A DNA stretch of 64,000 nt from Cellulomonas fengjieae (GCF_018388465.1 NZ_CP074404.1:1054001-1118000), one strand, 5' to 3'; shown: positions 26,738 through 35,165, numbered from the stretch's first letter. Translations and numbers: made by a program. Notes: generated from the letters alone by a model not told the origin.

Positions 26738-28261
26738 ATGGCCGACGTCCCAGCGCTCGAGCTGGTCGGAATCACCAAGCAGTACGGGCCCGTGCGGGCG
26801 CTCGACGGCGTCTCGCTGTCCGTGCGCGCCGGCGAGGTGCACGCCCTCATGGGCGAGAACGGCGCCGGGAAGTCGACGCTCCTGAAGGTCCTCAGCGGGG
26901 TCACGAAGGCGGACTCCGGCACGCTGCGACTCTTCGGGTCCGACGTCAACCTCAGCAGGTTCACGGCGCGGGCAGCCCGGGACGCCGGCGTGGCGATCGT
27001 GCACCAGGAGTTCTCGCTCATCCCGTCGCTGACGGTCGCGGAGAACATCTTCCTGGGCTCCGAGCTGGCCAGCCGCGGCGTGATGCGCGACGCGGCGATG
27101 GCAACCGAGGCGAGCAGGCTGCTCGGTCGGCTGGATGCCGGGATCTCGAGCAAGACCCTCGTCGGCGACCTGAGCCTGGCCCAGGCGCAGCTCGTCGAGA
27201 TCGCCAAGGCCCTGGCGGGTGACGTCAAGGTCATCGCGCTGGACGAGCCGTCGGCTGTCCTGTCCGGCGATGAGCTGGACAAGCTCTTCGACGTCGTCGC
27301 GGGGCTCGCCGCGAGCGGCGTGGCCGTCCTCTACGTGAGCCACCGGATGGACGAGGTGTTCACGCTCTGCGAGCGGTACACCGTGCTCAAGGACGGGCAG
27401 AACAGTGGGACCGGGTCGATCGCCGAGACCGACGCGACCGCACTCATCGCCTCGATGGTGGGACGCAACGTGTCCCAGATGTTCCCGCCCTCCGCCCTGC
27501 GGCCCGGGGAGGTCGTGCTGCAGGCACGGGCCTTCGAGGTGGCCGGTCTCGCGCCGCTCGACCTCGACGTGCGCGCCGGTGAGGTGGTGGGCATCGCCGG
27601 GCTGCAGGGCTCAGGGCGCACGCGCCTGGCACGCGGCCTGTTCGGGGACGTGCCGGTCATCGGTGGCGAGCTCCGGCTGGGTGGCAAGCCGGCGCGGCTC
27701 GGGGGGCCGGCGCAGGCCATGGCGTCCGGGATCGCCTACCTGCCGGAGGACCGCAAGGGCATGGGCCTGGCTCTCGGCAAGTCGGTGGCCACCAACGTGT
27801 CGATGCTGTCGTGGCGACGGTTGCGGTCGGCCGGCGGCCTCATCGGACGGGCGAAGGAACGGGCCCTGGTCGCCGGGGCCGTGCGCAAGCTGTCCATCAG
27901 GACGAGCGAGTCCGGCTCCGCGCCGGTCGGCACCCTGTCCGGGGGCAACCAGCAGAAGGTCGTCATCGCCAAGTGGCTCGAGCTGCTCCCGGACGTCGTC
28001 ATCTTCGACGAGCCGACGCGCGGCATCGACGTCGGGGCCAAGGAGCAGATCTACACGATCCTGCGGGACCTCGCCGACGCGGGCAAGGCCGTCATTCTCA
28101 TCTCCTCCGAGCTGATCGAGGTCCTCGGCATGTCCGACCGGATCCTGGTGATGGTCGACGGAGACGTCGTCGGCGAGCTGCCCGGCGACACCGCGACTGA
28201 GGAGAAGATCATGGATCTGATCGTCTCGCACCGCCCCGAGACGCCGGCGGTGTCGGCATGA
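26738..28261 (+). CDS. ABC transporter ATP-binding protein, RbsA-type double ATPase
   Basis: 507 residues with two fused ATPase domains. The first has Walker A GENGAGKST and a signature LSLAQAQ with Walker B VIALDEPS. The second has the degenerate Walker A GLQGSGRT typical of RbsA/MglA second halves, the signature LSGGNQQK and Walker B VIFDEPTRGIDVG. It energises the CUT2-type importer formed by the two permeases. ATG 26738 is preceded by AGAAGG. It overlaps the next permease gene by ATGA. Confidence 0.94.
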   Translation: MADVPALELVGITKQYGPVRALDGVSLSVRAGEVHALMGENGAGKSTLLKVLSGVTKADSGTLRLFGSDVNLSRFTARAARDAGVAIVHQEFSLIPSLTVAENIFLGSELASRGVMRDAAMATEASRLLGRLDAGISSKTLVGDLSLAQAQLVEIAKALAGDVKVIALDEPSAVLSGDELDKLFDVVAGLAASGVAVLYVSHRMDEVFTLCERYTVLKDGQNSGTGSIAETDATALIASMVGRNVSQMFPPSALRPGEVVLQARAFEVAGLAPLDLDVRAGEVVGIAGLQGSGRTRLARGLFGDVPVIGGELRLGGKPARLGGPAQAMASGIAYLPEDRKGMGLALGKSVATNVSMLSWRRLRSAGGLIGRAKERALVAGAVRKLSIRTSESGSAPVGTLSGGNQQKVVIAKWLELLPDVVIFDEPTRGIDVGAKEQIYTILRDLADAGKAVILISSELIEVLGMSDRILVMVDGDVVGELPGDTATEEKIMDLIVSHRPETPAVSA

Positions 28262-29244
28262 GCGGGCGGCTGAAGGCCAAGGTGGCGCGGGCTGCCGAGA
28301 GCGGAGCGGTCGTCTGGCTGATCGTTCTGGTGCTCGCCCTGTTCGCGAGCATCCAGTCGAGCGGTTTCGGCACCTTCGCCAACCTGAGCAACGTCAGCCG
28401 GCAGGGGTCGCTGCTCGCGATCGTCGCTCTCGGGGTGTTCGTCGTCGTCCTGCTCGGGCACTACGACGTCTCGATCGCGGCCAACGCCAAGGTGTCGTCC
28501 ATCTGTGCGGCGTTGACCATGAACGGGCTCGACGCCAACCTGGCGGTCGGTGTCGCCGTGGGTCTCGGCGTGGGTCTGCTGATCGGGGTGGTCAACGCGA
28601 TCCTGGTGGTGCGGCTGAAGGTGGAGTCCTTCATCGCGACGCTGGGCACGGGCACGATCCTCACCGGGTTGGCCGTGTTCGTCGCGCCCACTCCGGTGGG
28701 CAAGGCGGCGCCGAGCCTGTCGGCGTTCTACCAGCAGCGCGTGGGCGGCCTGTACGTCGTGGTCCTGGTCATCGCGCTGCTGTGGATCGCGACCTGGTTC
28801 GTCCTGCGCCGCACGGTGCCCGGGCGGCACGTGTTCGCGGTCGGCGCGGACAGCCACGTCGCCGAGATGAGCGGGATCGCCGTCACCAAGATCCAGGTCT
28901 CCGGCTTCCTGGCCAGCGGGCTGCTGGGCGGCCTGGCGGGGCTCTTCGTGCTCGCCAGCGCGGGGCTCGGCGATGCGAACGCGGCAGCCGGTCTGGAGTT
29001 CACCGCGCTGGCCACGGTGGTCATCGGCGGAGCCAGCCTCGACGGTGGGCGCGGCAAGCTCCTCGGGCTGCTGGGTGGCGTGGTCCTGTTCGCACTCATC
29101 GGCAACATCTTCAACATGCTGCGCATCGACGTCTGGTACCAGGAGCTGCTGCGCGGCCTGGTGATCCTGGTCGCGGCCGCCATGTTCGCCGGCGGCGCAC
29201 GGACCATCGTCCGACGGCGCCCGCGCGCGGCTCGACCGGCGTGA
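28258..29244 (+). CDS. ABC transporter permease, ribose/RbsC family (2)
   Basis: 328 residues, BPD_transp_2 family, multiple membrane helices. Features: LLGHYDVSIAANAKVSS, ADSHVAEMSGIAVTKIQVSG and VVIGGASLDGGRGKLLGLLGG. Together with the permease at 24483 it gives a two-gene channel, so the importer is probably heteromeric, unlike the homodimeric RbsC. Same operon, translationally coupled to the ATPase gene. Confidence 0.92.
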   Translation: MSGRLKAKVARAAESGAVVWLIVLVLALFASIQSSGFGTFANLSNVSRQGSLLAIVALGVFVVVLLGHYDVSIAANAKVSSICAALTMNGLDANLAVGVAVGLGVGLLIGVVNAILVVRLKVESFIATLGTGTILTGLAVFVAPTPVGKAAPSLSAFYQQRVGGLYVVVLVIALLWIATWFVLRRTVPGRHVFAVGADSHVAEMSGIAVTKIQVSGFLASGLLGGLAGLFVLASAGLGDANAAAGLEFTALATVVIGGASLDGGRGKLLGLLGGVVLFALIGNIFNMLRIDVWYQELLRGLVILVAAAMFAGGARTIVRRRPRAARPA

Positions 29245-29308
29245 GGCCGGCCGCGGGCAACCCGGCGCCCACCACCGCACGTCACAACGAAAGGAAGTAC
29301 AGCTGACC

Positions 29309-29794
29309 ATGGCCATGACATCCGACTCCGGCCGAGGAATGACGCCGGACGAGCTCGACGAGTTCCTCACCGCCGGCAAGCTGTTCGCGAAGATCGCCAC
29401 GGTCAACGAGGACGGGATCCCGCAGATCAGCCCCGTCTGGTACGCCTGGGACGGCGAGGCGTTCCTCGTCGTGAGCAAGGAACGCACCGGCATGGTCAAG
29501 AACCTGCGACGCGACCCCCGCTGCGGCCTGCTGGTGGACAACGTGGAGCTGCCCTACAAGCGCGTCAGCGTGCAGGGTGCCGTGGAGTTCCTCGGCCCCG
29601 ACTTCGACTACGAGACCCCCATGCGCCAGATGGTGCTGCGTTACCTCGGCGAAGAGGGCATGGCCTACGCCGAGAGCACCATGGTCTTCCCGCGTGTCCC
29701 GTTCTACGTCCGGCCCCTGCGCATGACCAGCTGGAACGGCGGCGGCTTCGACCGGACGTTCAACAAGGAGACCGTCTGGCGTGAGGTCGGCTGA
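29309..29794 (+). CDS. Pyridoxamine 5'-phosphate oxidase-like flavin-binding protein
   Basis: 161 residues of the split-barrel FMN/F420-binding fold: LFAKIATVNEDGIPQISPVWYAWDGEAFLVVS, then KNLRRDPRCGLLVDN and RVSVQGAVEF. Proteins of this type bind FMN or F420 and reduce or oxidise small molecules. GAAAGGAAG lies about 12-20 nt before ATG 29309; ATG 29315 is an alternative. Its stop overlaps the next start (TGATG). Its step in the pathway is unknown; it could serve with the two dehydrogenases. Confidence 0.82.
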   Translation: MAMTSDSGRGMTPDELDEFLTAGKLFAKIATVNEDGIPQISPVWYAWDGEAFLVVSKERTGMVKNLRRDPRCGLLVDNVELPYKRVSVQGAVEFLGPDFDYETPMRQMVLRYLGEEGMAYAESTMVFPRVPFYVRPLRMTSWNGGGFDRTFNKETVWREVG

Positions 29795-30549
29795 TGGCGG
29801 GCAACGGACGCCTCGACGGCCTGCGGGTCCTGCTCACCGGCGGCGGCTCGGGGATCGGGCTCGCGATCGTGCAGCGGTATGTCGAGGAGGGCGCGATCGT
29901 CTCGGTCGCGGACCTGAACCCGGCGGCCGCCCCGGCGGTCGAGAGCCTCGGCGCGCGGTTCGCCGCTGTCGACGTCGCCGACGCCGACGCGGTGGTGGCG
30001 TGGGTGGACCAGGAGGCCGCGGCGCTCGGGGGGATCGACGTCGCCGTCGCGGGTGCCGGCTACCAGCTGGTCGCCATGGCGACCGACCTGACAGTCGAGC
30101 AGTGGGACCACCAGATGGCCGTCATGCTGCGGGGACCCTTCGTGCTGTTCAAGTCGGTCCTGCCGTACGTCATCGAGGGAGGCGGAGGATCGCTCATCGT
30201 GATCGGCTCCAACCTCTCGTTCGCGGGAATGACGAAGACCACCAGCTACACCGCCGCGAAGCACGGGGTCATCGGTCTGGTCCAGGTCCTGGCGGTCGAC
30301 TACGCGCAGGACGGGGTGCGGGTCAACGCCCTGTGCCCCGGACCGACCGACACCCCGTTGATCCGTCGCCAGCTCGAGGAGGCGGCCGACCCGGCGGCCA
30401 AGCTGGCGCAGTGGAACAGCGACATGGTGCTCAACCGGCTCGGCACGCCCGAGGAGATCGCGGCAGGCGCCGTCTTCCTGGCGAGCGACGAGTCGAGCTT
30501 CGTGACCGGGTCGTCGTTGATGATCGACGGCGGCTTCACAGCCTGGTGA
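29794..30549 (+). CDS. Short-chain dehydrogenase/reductase (1)
   Basis: 251 residues, classical SDR. Cofactor motif TGGGSGIG (about 15-22), an AVAGAGY stretch in place of NNAG, a catalytic serine in the GSNLSFAG region, the Y-x-x-x-K pair in SYTAAKHGVIGL, and PGPTDTPL. D at the end of the second strand (VADLNP) suggests NAD(H) use. It closely resembles the SDR at 30630, so the pair comes from a duplication. Translationally coupled to the flavin-binding gene. Confidence 0.92.
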   Translation: MAGNGRLDGLRVLLTGGGSGIGLAIVQRYVEEGAIVSVADLNPAAAPAVESLGARFAAVDVADADAVVAWVDQEAAALGGIDVAVAGAGYQLVAMATDLTVEQWDHQMAVMLRGPFVLFKSVLPYVIEGGGGSLIVIGSNLSFAGMTKTTSYTAAKHGVIGLVQVLAVDYAQDGVRVNALCPGPTDTPLIRRQLEEAADPAAKLAQWNSDMVLNRLGTPEEIAAGAVFLASDESSFVTGSSLMIDGGFTAW

Positions 30550-30629
30550 GCGCGCGACCTGTCCGCCGCCCGGCACGGCTCGGGTGAGGGCAGGTCGACC
30601 GACCACACGCACATCGAGAGAGCGAGCAC

Positions 30630-31382
30630 ATGTCTGAACGTCTGGCTACGAAGCGAGTCCTGGTCACAGGCGGCGGGTCCGGGATCTGTCTGGCCATCGT
30701 CCGCAGGTTCATCGACGAGGGAGCAACCGTCTCCGTCTGCGACCTCAACCCCGAGTCCCGCACCCAGGTCGAGAGCCTGGGGGCGCGGTTCGACGTGGTC
30801 GATGTCGCCGACGTCGCCGCGGTCGAGGGCTGGGTGCAGCGTGAGATCACGGCCCTGGGCGGCGTCGACGTCGTCGTGGCAGGGGCGGGCTACGAGCTCG
30901 TCGCGAAGGCGGGTGACCTGACCGTCGAGCAGTGGGACCACCAGATGGCGGTCATGCTGCGGGGGCCGTTCGTGACCTTCCGGGCGGCGCTGCCCGCGAT
31001 GGTGGAGGCCGGCCGGGGCGGTTCGCTGATCGCGCTCAGCTCGCAGGTCGCGTTCGCGGGGATCACCGGCTACACGGCGTACGCCCCGGCCAAGCGCGGG
31101 CTGATCGGCCTGGTCCGCGTGCTGGCCATCGACTACGCGCAGTACGGGATCCGCGTCAACGCCGTCTGCCCCGGTCCCACGGACACCCCGATGATCCAGC
31201 GCCAGCTGGATGCAGCACCCGACCCCGCGGCCCTGCTGCGGACCTGGCAGGACGCCACGCTGCTCGGCCGCCTCGGGCAGCCCGACGAGATCGCGTCCGG
31301 TGCCGTGTACCTGGCCAGCGACGAGTCGGGCTACGTCACCGGCTCCGCCCTGATGATCGACGGGGGGTACACCGTCCGATGA
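30630..31382 (+). CDS. Short-chain dehydrogenase/reductase (2), paralogue
   Basis: 250 residues. TGGGSGIC (the last G replaced by C), VCDLNP, VVAGAGY, SSQVAFAG with Y-x-x-x-K in YTAYAPAKRGLIGL, and PGPTDTPM. Long stretches match the preceding SDR (DLTVEQWDHQMAVMLRGPFV occurs in both). The two may catalyse successive oxidations or work on epimers. ATGA overlap with the following M20 gene. Confidence 0.92.
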   Translation: MSERLATKRVLVTGGGSGICLAIVRRFIDEGATVSVCDLNPESRTQVESLGARFDVVDVADVAAVEGWVQREITALGGVDVVVAGAGYELVAKAGDLTVEQWDHQMAVMLRGPFVTFRAALPAMVEAGRGGSLIALSSQVAFAGITGYTAYAPAKRGLIGLVRVLAIDYAQYGIRVNAVCPGPTDTPMIQRQLDAAPDPAALLRTWQDATLLGRLGQPDEIASGAVYLASDESGYVTGSALMIDGGYTVR

Positions 31383-32548
31383 CGCGGGAGCCCATCGACG
31401 CCGCGGTGCTCCTCGAGGAGCTGGCCCGCATCGACTCCCGCAACCCGGACCTGTCGCCCGACAGTGCGGGGGAGCGGGCGCTCGCAGAACGCGTCGCCCA
31501 GATCGTGGCCGGTCTGGGCATGGACGTCCGCCTGATCCCGGTCCTCGACGATCGGCCGAACCTCGTCGCCGTGCTCCCCGGGGTCGACAGCGACGCGACG
31601 GTGATCTTCGAGGCACACCTCGACACCGTGCCGGCGGACGCGGGGACGCGCGAGGTCCGGCGTGAGGGGCGCCGCCTGTACGGCAGGGGGACGTGCGACA
31701 CCAAGGGTTCCCTGGCGGCGATGATCGCGGCGATCGACCGGCTCTCGCGGACCGCGGGGCCGAGGCCGACCGTGCTGCTCGCCTGTGCCGTGGACGAGGA
31801 GTACCTCATGCGCGGGGCCGGCCAGCTCGCCACCGAGCTGCCGTCCGCGGATGTGGTCGTCGTCGGCGAGCCGACCTCGTTGGTCCCGGCCCGGGCGCAC
31901 AACGGCTTCCTGCGGTTCCGCGTGGAGGTGCTCGGCCGCTCCGCGCACAGTTCCCGGGCCGCGCTCGGCGTCAACGCCATCAACCAGGCGGCGCGGCTCG
32001 TCCTCGCGCTGGACGCGACGGTCGGCGAGCGTCGGCGGGCCAGCCCGCACCCCCTGGCGGGGCACGCGCTCCTCTCGGCCACCATGGTGGACGGCGGCAT
32101 CGCACCGAACGTCATCCCGGACCGGTGCAGCGTCCTGTTCGACCGCCGGGTCGCCCCGGGCGAGCGTCCGGAGGAAGCACTCGCGGAGGCGTACGAGGCG
32201 ATCGCACAGATCTGCGAGAGGGAGTCGATCACGGTGGAGCTGCCCGAGCCTCTCGTCAGCCTCGGTGCGCTGGAGACGCCGCCCGACGCGGTCGCCGTGG
32301 TCGCGGCCGAGGCGGCGGCGTCACGCGCGCTCGGCCGCGACGTCAGCGCCGGGGGTGTCACCTTCTCGACCGACGCGTGCTGCTTCTACGACCGGCCCGA
32401 CCTGCCCTCGGTCGTGCTGGGCCCGGGCTCGATCGACGAGGCGCACGGCAGCGTCGAGTGGATCGAGCTCGATGACGTCGACACTGCTGTCCGCATCTAC
32501 TACGACCTCGCCATGACGGCGCACACCATCCGGCAGGAGCACAGGTGA
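31379..32548 (+). CDS. M20-family metallopeptidase/deacylase (ArgE/DapE type)
   Basis: 389 residues. Two-zinc M20 site: H80-x-D82 in EAHLDTVPA, D107 in GTCDTKG, E140/E141 in AVDEEY, E in GEPTSL, and a dimerisation domain (HNGFLRFRVEVLGRSAHSS to about residue 285). Family members hydrolyse N-acyl or peptide amide bonds (acetylornithine, succinyl-diaminopimelate, carboxypeptidase-type substrates). In this operon it would remove an acyl or amino-acid part from an intermediate. Coupled to genes on both sides. Confidence 0.9.
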   Translation: MTREPIDAAVLLEELARIDSRNPDLSPDSAGERALAERVAQIVAGLGMDVRLIPVLDDRPNLVAVLPGVDSDATVIFEAHLDTVPADAGTREVRREGRRLYGRGTCDTKGSLAAMIAAIDRLSRTAGPRPTVLLACAVDEEYLMRGAGQLATELPSADVVVVGEPTSLVPARAHNGFLRFRVEVLGRSAHSSRAALGVNAINQAARLVLALDATVGERRRASPHPLAGHALLSATMVDGGIAPNVIPDRCSVLFDRRVAPGERPEEALAEAYEAIAQICERESITVELPEPLVSLGALETPPDAVAVVAAEAAASRALGRDVSAGGVTFSTDACCFYDRPDLPSVVLGPGSIDEAHGSVEWIELDDVDTAVRIYYDLAMTAHTIRQEHR

Positions 32549-33285
32549 TCATCGACTTCCACACCCACGTGGACGAGGCCGAGGCGTTCGGGTGGATCGA
32601 CCCGCCGGAGAAGATCGTCGGCCTGCTCGACGAGGCGGGCATCGACAAGGCGGTCATCATGACCTACACCGATCTGCCCGGCACCAACCCCGGTGCGCTC
32701 GAGTACATCGTCGACGCTGCGGCGCAGTTCCCCGACCGGCTGGTCCCGTTCGTCCGGCTCAACCCCAACTACACCGCCGCGATGACGGAGCTCGTCGAGC
32801 GGGCGGTGGAGCTGGGGGTTCGCGGGGTGAAGCTGCACCCCACGACCACGCTGGCCCACCCTGCCGGCGACGCGACGGTGGCGGTGCTTCGCGCGTCGGC
32901 GCAGGCCGGGCTCCCGGTGCTGTTCCACTGCGGCGACGACCCGTACACCACGCCGCAGACGTTGGGTCTGGCGGCGCAGGCGGTTCCGGAGTGCGCCATC
33001 GTGTTCGGGCACATGGGCGGGTACTTCCACGTCCGGGACGCCATCGACACCGCGCTGCGTCTGCCGAACGTCTACCTGGAGACCTCGGCGATGCCCCGCC
33101 CGGAGATGATCCGCACGGCGGTCGGCGAGCTGGGCGCGCACCGCGTGATCTTCGGCAGCGACGGTCCGGGCTGCAACCCGCGCCTCGAGCTCGCCAAGAT
33201 CACCTCGCTCGGCCTCCCGGCCGCGGACGAGCAGGCGATCCTCGGCGGCAACGCCGCACGACTGATGGAGGTGTCGGCCGCATGA
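32545..33285 (+). CDS. Amidohydrolase-2 family metal-dependent hydrolase
   Basis: 246 residues from GTG 32545. TIM-barrel hydrolase with the metal motif DFHTH (H6, H8), VKLHP, LFHCGDD, FGHMGG and the catalytic aspartate in FGSDGPG. The family contains lactonases, decarboxylases and amidohydrolases, for example fuconolactone hydrolase. A lactone or ring-opening step after the SDR oxidation is a reasonable guess. Overlaps the M20 gene (GTGA) and the next gene (ATGA). Confidence 0.9.
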   Translation: MIIDFHTHVDEAEAFGWIDPPEKIVGLLDEAGIDKAVIMTYTDLPGTNPGALEYIVDAAAQFPDRLVPFVRLNPNYTAAMTELVERAVELGVRGVKLHPTTTLAHPAGDATVAVLRASAQAGLPVLFHCGDDPYTTPQTLGLAAQAVPECAIVFGHMGGYFHVRDAIDTALRLPNVYLETSAMPRPEMIRTAVGELGAHRVIFGSDGPGCNPRLELAKITSLGLPAADEQAILGGNAARLMEVSAA

Positions 33286-34022
33286 TCGACTCCCTCGTGG
33301 TGCTCGGTGAGAACCTGTTCGGCCCGAGCCTGAGTGTCAGCGACTGCCTGCTCACCTCGGCGCAGCTGGGCATCGAGGGCGTCGTCGCCGCTCCCGCCCG
33401 GGGCCGCGACTATGTCCTGCCGGCGGCCAACGACCGACTCGCGGCCGACGCCGACGGCATGCCCGGGGTGGCCCGGCTGGCCCGGGTGGACCCCCTGCAG
33501 GGAACGGCGGCGCTCAGCGAGCTGCGCCGCTGCCTGGATGAGCTGCACTGCTCGGGCGTCTTCCTCAACCCCGACGAGGAGGTCTTCGCCGTCCAGGACG
33601 CCGAGGCGGTGGTCCGCGTCGCCGCTGACGCCGGCGTTCCCGTCGTCGTGGTCGCGGGAGTCCCTCACCGTTCCGAGCCGTTGCAGATCCTCGACCTGGC
33701 AGCCCGGGTCCCCGAGGCGCGCCTGATCCTGACCTCGGGCGGGCAGATCAACATCGCGGGGCTCAGCATGGTGGACGCCTGGGCGGCTCTGACGGCCGCC
33801 CCGAACATCTCCGTGCTCTCCAACGGGGAGTACCGCCAGGACTTCCTCGAGAGGATCCCGCGGGAGCTCGGTGCCGAGCGGCTGCTGTTCGCGTCCTTCG
33901 CGCCGTACTACGAGCAGCCGTTCGAGGCGGCGCGGATCCGCAACATCGGGTACTCGGCGGGGGATCTGGACGCCGTCTGTCACGACAACGCGCGCCGCGC
34001 CTTCGCCCTCACGTTCGGCTGA
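33282..34022 (+). CDS. Amidohydrolase-2-like protein lacking the metal ligands
   Basis: 246 residues, same length and order of secondary structure as the gene before it, but all metal sites are changed: VLGENLFG in place of DFHTH, VFLNPDEE in place of VKLHP, VAGVPHR in place of the barrel histidine, and FASFAPYY in place of FGSDGPG. The gene has no stops or shifts. It may be a structural partner of the active paralogue or a binding protein. Last gene of the operon. I infer the relation from alignable spacing (CHDNARRAFAL matches the GGNAARLM end). Confidence 0.75.
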   Translation: MIDSLVVLGENLFGPSLSVSDCLLTSAQLGIEGVVAAPARGRDYVLPAANDRLAADADGMPGVARLARVDPLQGTAALSELRRCLDELHCSGVFLNPDEEVFAVQDAEAVVRVAADAGVPVVVVAGVPHRSEPLQILDLAARVPEARLILTSGGQINIAGLSMVDAWAALTAAPNISVLSNGEYRQDFLERIPRELGAERLLFASFAPYYEQPFEAARIRNIGYSAGDLDAVCHDNARRAFALTFG

Positions 34023-34025
34023 CCT

Positions 34026-34118
34026 GCGGCTGCGGCTCGGCGGGTCCACCCAGCGCGGGCTCGCGCCTCAGCTGGTCGCGGGCGCGACAGTCGTGCTGCT
34101 CCAGCTCCCAGAGGCTGC
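34026..34118 (+). pseudogene. Short fragment resembling the RsmC/RlmG-like gene
   Basis: Reading through the stop of the previous gene's neighbourhood, this stretch encodes LRLGGSTQ and QLVAGATVVLLQLP. It matches LGLGGFTS and ELVAGAKVVLLQLP of the methyltransferase at 21374, also at DNA level (GTCGTGCTGCTCCAGCTCCC). No start or function; a relic of a second copy. Confidence 0.65.
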
Positions 34119-34124
34119 CGATGT

Positions 34125-34460
34125 CTACGCCACGAGGAAGGCCAGCGCCAAGGAGCGATGGATGCTGTCCACCGTGGGTTGATCGAGGAGTCCGGGAGCG
34201 AGGAGCTGCTCCGCGGCCTTCTTCGGCGAGAGGACGTCGACGCCATCGATGACGAACGAGCCACCGAAGAGCGGCCAGTCGGCGTCGACGAAGCAGAGCA
34301 TCCCGCGCACCGGAACCTCCGACAGCCCCGCGGCATCCAGCGCGCTGCGTACGAGCGTGACCTGCTTGTGCGCACCCTCGACCGCTTGGTGCAGTCCCGC
34401 GAGCCGACGAACAGCATGAACTTGCGCGGCCGGAAGATGCCGCCGGCAGCGCGGGGCGTC
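34125..34460 (-). pseudogene. C-terminal remnant of a NERD-type protein
   Basis: The minus strand reads VEGAHKQVTLVRSALDAAGL, then RGMLCFVDADWPLFGGSF and GVDVLSPKKAAEQLLAPG, ending in a TAG at 34125. This pattern is found at the C-terminus of actinobacterial nuclease-related-domain proteins. An upstream part (FRPRKFMLFVGSRDCTK) is in another frame, so a frameshift lies near 34400. No N-terminal domain is present. Confidence 0.65.
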
Positions 34461-34690
34461 CCTATCCGGATCACGGCACGTTCCACGTGTATGACGACGT
34501 GGGCACGGTGCAGATCACGCTGACCACGACGTGGACGGGCCGGTACCGCGTGGACGGCACGACCCAGTGGCGCGACGTGGTCGGCACGGCGGAGACCTCG
34601 TCGACCAGCGCCCCGTTCAGCGTCGAGGAACGCCGTTCGCGCCTGGTCTCGGGCCTGTGCACCGACACCCCAAAGCCAGCGGACTGCTGA
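34458..34690 (+). pseudogene. Duplicated 3' fragment of the PKD-like lipoprotein-partner gene
   Basis: Nearly identical over about 230 bases to 54686-54918, the end of the PKD-like gene, with scattered single-base changes. Both encode TFHVYD, GTVQITLTTTWTGRYRVDG and TSAPFSVEERRS. Here the upstream three quarters of the gene are missing and the reading frame starts without a ribosome binding site, so it is a relic. Confidence 0.85.
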
Positions 34691-34703
34691 CGGGCCGGAC
34701 AGA

Positions 34704-35165
34704 TCAGACGTCGTCCGCCGCCACGGTGGTGACCGGCACCTGGAAGTGCTGGACCAGTCGGTCAGGCACGTCCTGGTGGATCCAGCGGGAGGTGCGGGTC
34801 GGGAGCGTCACGATGACGATCTCGTCGAACGTCCGCGCCTCCACGGCCTCGGCGACCGCTCGCACCGGGTCGGGGTCGGCGACTGCTCCGTCGGCCGTCA
34901 CCCCGGCCGCGGCCAGCTTGGTGAGTGCGGCGTCGAGCTTGGCTTGGGCTCGCTTCCGCGCCTCCGCGGGCGGGTGGGGGAGCGACAGGGTGCCGCCCAT
35001 CACCGGCATCGGGATGGCGACGGCCTTGGTGGCCAGGTCCTTGACCGGCGTGGCCGGCACGACGAGCCAGAACTCGGCGGGTCCCTGCGCCGCCCGGTCT
35101 CGGACCACGCCCAGCAGCTCGTCGCTGTCGAGGGTCTGGTTCGCCACGATCGCATAGCGCCGCAT
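34704..35165 (-). CDS. Universal-stress-protein-like / nucleotide-binding alpha/beta protein
   Basis: 153 residues. Starts MRRYAIVANQTLDSDELL; contains PAEFWLVVPATPVKD, AQAKLDAALTKLAAAGV and FDEIVIVTLPTRTSRWIHQDVPDRLVQ, then VPVTTVAADDV. This is the Usp-type Rossmann layout with the late nucleotide-binding loop altered (TLPTRTSRW). Start ATG 35165; it is divergent from the ABM gene at 35225. Role in stress response is inferred from fold only. Confidence 0.75.
   Translation of the reverse strand: MRRYAIVANQTLDSDELLGVVRDRAAQGPAEFWLVVPATPVKDLATKAVAIPMPVMGGTLSLPHPPAEARKRAQAKLDAALTKLAAAGVTADGAVADPDPVRAVAEAVEARTFDEIVIVTLPTRTSRWIHQDVPDRLVQHFQVPVTTVAADDV

Noticed and set aside
28051..29541. 496-residue minus-strand frame over the second permease
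   Set aside because: Same shadow pattern; the plus strand holds a clear permease.
34487..34690. 67-residue plus-strand open frame as a real small gene
   Set aside because: It is the copied tail of the PKD-like gene and lacks a start region and its first three quarters.
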